A DNA stretch of 7,598 nucleotides, from contig DASSKO010000110.1 in assembly GCA_035690425.1 (NCBI GenBank), forward strand, positions 1 through 7,598, written 5' to 3'. Source of the DNA: DASSKO01 sp035690425 (GTDB lineage: Bacteria; Actinomycetota; Actinomycetes; Propionibacteriales; Nocardioidaceae). Shown in pieces: positions 5,606-7,598 of the stretch (the stretch's first letter is position 1; every line of letters starts with the position of its first letter). The notes under the pieces are model-generated. The model searched no databases. It saw only the letters and a program-made list of their open reading frames with translations, and had not been told where the DNA came from. The translations under genes were made by a program, and so were the position numbers.

Positions 5606-6452
5606 CACCATCCCCTTCGCTGCGGTCGGCACTGCCTTCGAACTCGTCGATGGCCCCGAGCGCGCCGCCGGTGTCGGTGTCGTCGGTGTCGTCAGCCCCC
5701 GTCCAGCGTACGTGCAGCTCGCCGAGGGGCGACATCTGCTCGAACGCGACCGTGCCCTCCCGGTAGAGCTCTAGCAGGGCCAGGAACCGAGCCACTGTCG
5801 TCAGCGTGTCGGGTGAGTCAGCGGTCAGGGTGCGGAACGTGGCCGACCGGGCGCGACGCAGCCGGTCGAGGACGACCGCCGCCTGCTCGCGGACGCTGAC
5901 CCGGGGAGCATGCAGGTGGGCGAGGCCGAGGGCAGGCTCGGTCTTGGGCGCCATGGCCCGCGCCGCCAGCTCGGCGAGCTGTTCGGGGCCGAGCCCGATC
6001 AGGACCTCCGGCAGCAGTCCCGCGTAGCGGTCCTCGAGACCGACCGCACGCGGCACCCTGCGGGCCTCGGACTCCAGTCGCTGTGCCAGGTGGGCCGCAA
6101 CCTTCTTGAACGCGCGGTACTGCAGCAGCCGTGCGAACAGCAGGTCGCGCGCCTCCAGCAGAGCGAGGTCCTCCTCGTCCTCGACGTCTGCCTGCGGCAG
6201 CAGACGGGCAGCCTTCAGGTCAAGCAGGGTCGAGGCGACGACGAGAAACTGCGTCGTCTGCTCCAGGTCCCAGTGCCGGCCGCCTGCCTTGGTGTGCGCG
6301 ATGAACTCGTCGGTGACCTTCGACAGCGCGACCTCGGTGATGTCCAGCTTGTGCTTGGCGATCAGGCCGAGCAGCAGGTCGAACGGTCCCTCGAAGTTGT
6401 CCAGGTGGACGGCGAACGCGGCGCTCGGCGCCTCGGCGACGTCGATGCTCAC
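5577..6452 (-). CDS. scpA: Segregation and condensation protein A (kleisin)
   Basis: ScpA is the kleisin that bridges the two heads of the SMC ATPase dimer and carries ScpB. The 291-residue protein shows the SMC-neck-binding N-terminus (FEGPFDLLLGLIAKHKLDI, 20-38; LDLKAARLLP, 77-86), a charged helical middle, and a C-terminal winged helix at about 210-250 (FLALLELYREGTVAFEQ) that should bind the SMC cap. After it comes an acidic tail of about 40 residues (251-291), partly encoded by a 9-base tandem repeat at 5670-5693 that gives Asp-Asp-Thr units; this tail is not part of the conserved fold. The GTG start overlaps the stop of the preceding small gene as GTGA. SMC itself is not in the window. 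Confidence 0.95.
   Translation of the reverse strand: MSIDVAEAPSAAFAVHLDNFEGPFDLLLGLIAKHKLDITEVALSKVTDEFIAHTKAGGRHWDLEQTTQFLVVASTLLDLKAARLLPQADVEDEEDLALLEARDLLFARLLQYRAFKKVAAHLAQRLESEARRVPRAVGLEDRYAGLLPEVLIGLGPEQLAELAARAMAPKTEPALGLAHLHAPRVSVREQAAVVLDRLRRARSATFRTLTADSPDTLTTVARFLALLELYREGTVAFEQMSPLGELHVRWTGADDTDDTDTGGALGAIDEFEGSADRSEGDGDERAAAGPA
5612..5617 (-). promoter_or_regulatory. Shine-Dalgarno sequence that decides the scpB start
   Basis: AAGGGG on the minus strand, within the end of scpA, lies six bases before ATG at 5605 and is the best ribosome binding site near the candidate scpB starts. Confidence 0.55.
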
Positions 6453-6769
6453 GCGCCGCCCAGCCGTCGCACGAGCTCGCTGTCGTCACCGTGGGCGTCG
6501 AGGTCGGCCAAGGCCATCGCCATCGCCGCACGCACCAGCCGGCCACGGTCGACGGCACCACCCAGCGACCGGCGCAACGACAGCCGCGCATGCTCGATGT
6601 CGAGCAGTTCCTCGGCCGTGACGTAGACGGTCATCTTCTCGTCGTGCCTGACCCGCCCGCTCGCGCGCCTCGCCTGGCTGGCTCCCTCATCGTCCCCCCG
6701 GCTGGAGGCTGCCTTCTCAGCGTCGGCGATGGTCGCCCGGAAGAGCTCGTCGGCCCCGGGCAGACTCAC
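6449..6769 (-). CDS. Small conserved protein between parA and scpA, possible ribbon-helix-helix DNA-binding protein
   Basis: This 106-residue protein begins MSLPGADELF, has a charged, probably disordered stretch at about 20-45, then a compact C-terminal domain. That domain reads as one strand (MTVYVTAEELLD, 46-57) followed by two helices (about 52-67 and 74-94, DRGRLVRAAMAMALADLDAHG), the order of a ribbon-helix-helix fold. I recall a similar hypothetical protein at this place in Streptomyces (near SCO1771), so the family is conserved, but I know of no assigned function. An in-frame TTG lies at 6781; GTG at 6767-6769 is preferred because it overlaps the parA stop as GTGA and gives the family N-terminus. 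Its stop overlaps the scpA start. DNA binding is inferred from fold pattern only. Confidence 0.85.
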   Translation of the reverse strand: MSLPGADELFRATIADAEKAASSRGDDEGASQARRASGRVRHDEKMTVYVTAEELLDIEHARLSLRRSLGGAVDRGRLVRAAMAMALADLDAHGDDSELVRRLGGA

Positions 6770-7598
6770 TCGTCGGGACAACGCGTGAGCACCTCCCTGG
6801 CAAGCTGCCGGTAGGCCTCCGCGCCCGGCGACGACGCGGCATAGCTGGTGATCGGCTCCCCGGCGACGGTGGAGTCGGAGAACTTGACCGTGCGTCGAAT
6901 CACGGTATGGAAGACGTCGTCACCCCATGCGTCGACGAGGCGCTGCAGCACCTCCCGGCCGTGCAGCGTGCGCCCGTCGAACATCGTGCCGAGCAGGCCG
7001 TCGATGCGCAGCTTGGGGTTGAGCCGTTCGGTGACCTTGTCGATCGTGTCCTTGAGCAGTGCGACACCGCGCAGGGCGAAGTACTCGCACTCCAGCGGCA
7101 CGATGACGCCGTCGGCCGCCGTCAGCGCGTTGATCGTCAGCAGGCCGAGCGACGGCTGGCAGTCGATCAGGATGACGTCGTAGTCCGGCAGGACCGGGGC
7201 AAGCACCCGAGACAGCGTCTGCTCGCGGGCGACCTCCTGCACGAGTTGCACCTCGGCGGCGGACAGGTCGATGTTGGACGGCAGGACGTCGAGGCCCTCG
7301 ATGCCACTAGGACGGATGGCCTCCGCGGACGTGGCGTCCCGGGTCATCATCACGTCATAGATCGTGTACTCGATGTCGTGCGGGTTCAGCCCCAGACCGA
7401 CCGACAGCGAGCCCTGCGGGTCGCAGTCGACGAGCAGCACCCGCCGGCCGTACTCCGCGAGGGCGGCACCGAGGTTGATCGTGGTGGTGGTCTTGCCGAC
7501 ACCGCCCTTCTGGTTGCACATCGCGATCACCCGCGCCGGGCCGTGCTCGGTCAGCGGCTCGGGTGTGGGCAGCTGCGGCAGGGGCCGACCGGTCGGCA
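6766..7598 (-). CDS. ParA/Soj-family ATPase (partial, start beyond the right edge)
   Basis: ParA ATPases dimerise on nucleoid DNA with ATP and move or position DNA or protein cargo. The visible 276 residues include 22 upstream of the first in-window GTG (PTGRPLPQLPTPEPL..., a proline-rich lead typical of the actinobacterial scpAB-linked ParA), so that internal GTG at 7530 is not the real start. The deviant Walker A is KGGVGKTTTT, the Walker A' is VLLVDCDPQG and the Walker B is VILIDCQPSLG. The resemblance to Mycobacterium tuberculosis Rv1708, including VPSNIDLSAAE- and VAGEPIT-like motifs, is strong as I recall it. No ParB gene and no parS-like site (TGTTTCACGTGAAACA) are visible, so this is probably not the canonical chromosomal parA. 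The stop overlaps the start of the small gene as GTGA. Confidence 0.95.
   Translation of the reverse strand, partial: PTGRPLPQLPTPEPLTEHGPARVIAMCNQKGGVGKTTTTINLGAALAEYGRRVLLVDCDPQGSLSVGLGLNPHDIEYTIYDVMMTRDATSAEAIRPSGIEGLDVLPSNIDLSAAEVQLVQEVAREQTLSRVLAPVLPDYDVILIDCQPSLGLLTINALTAADGVIVPLECEYFALRGVALLKDTIDKVTERLNPKLRIDGLLGTMFDGRTLHGREVLQRLVDAWGDDVFHTVIRRTVKFSDSTVAGEPITSYAASSPGAEAYRQLAREVLTRCPDE

Noticed and set aside
6766..7598. Canonical chromosomal parABS partition locus
   Set aside because: No parB follows the ParA gene, no parS-like sequence is visible, and the neighbours are scpAB, which marks the separate orphan-ParA locus.
1..7598. CRISPR array, toxin-antitoxin pair, or defence system
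   Set aside because: There are no regularly spaced repeats and no recognisable defence or toxin domains. All intact genes belong to housekeeping or chromosome-organisation families.

Overview
The window is GC-rich, and its genes use G or C at most third codon positions. GTG starts and 4-base stop/start overlaps are common. The gene order parA-like, scpA, scpB, RluB-type pseudouridine synthase, cmk, der matches the conserved chromosomal block known from Actinobacteria (for example Rv1708 to Rv1713 in Mycobacterium tuberculosis). I infer a high-GC actinomycete chromosome. The genus cannot be named from this sequence.

Layout. Bases 1-110 carry the 3' end of an unidentified plus-strand gene. Bases 111-456 hold no convincing gene, only inverted repeats. 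A tRNA-Pro(GGG) gene lies at 457-530 on the minus strand, and every gene to its right is also on the minus strand. In the direction of transcription (right to left) the order is: ParA-family ATPase (cut by the right edge), a small basic protein that looks like a ribbon-helix-helix, ScpA, ScpB, an RsuA/RluB-type pseudouridine synthase, AroH-type chorismate mutase, prephenate dehydrogenase with an ACT domain, cytidylate kinase, and the double GTPase Der, followed by tRNA-Pro.

How the genes fit together. ParA/small protein/ScpA/ScpB is a chromosome-organisation module, in which ScpA and ScpB are the kleisin and winged-helix partners of SMC. AroH and TyrA carry out consecutive steps towards tyrosine (chorismate to prephenate to 4-hydroxyphenylpyruvate). 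The pseudouridine synthase and Der act on ribosomes, and Cmk feeds pyrimidine nucleotide pools. Four junctions have 4-base ATGA/GTGA overlaps (parA/small gene, small gene/scpA, aroH/tyrA, cmk/der). scpA/scpB and scpB/rluB overlap by longer stretches, so the block looks like one or two translationally coupled operons. The only clear gaps are 65 bases before aroH and 38 bases before cmk, and each contains a strong Shine-Dalgarno sequence.

Most of this is conserved housekeeping content and I did not find a convincing new system. The points most worth following are: (1) the uncharacterised small basic protein coupled between a ParA ATPase and ScpA; (2) a tRNA-Pro whose encoded base 73 is C, not the usual bacterial A, and can pair with a 5' G; (3) the unidentified gene end and hairpin-containing gap beyond the tRNA 3' end; (4) a 22-base perfect palindrome inside tyrA.
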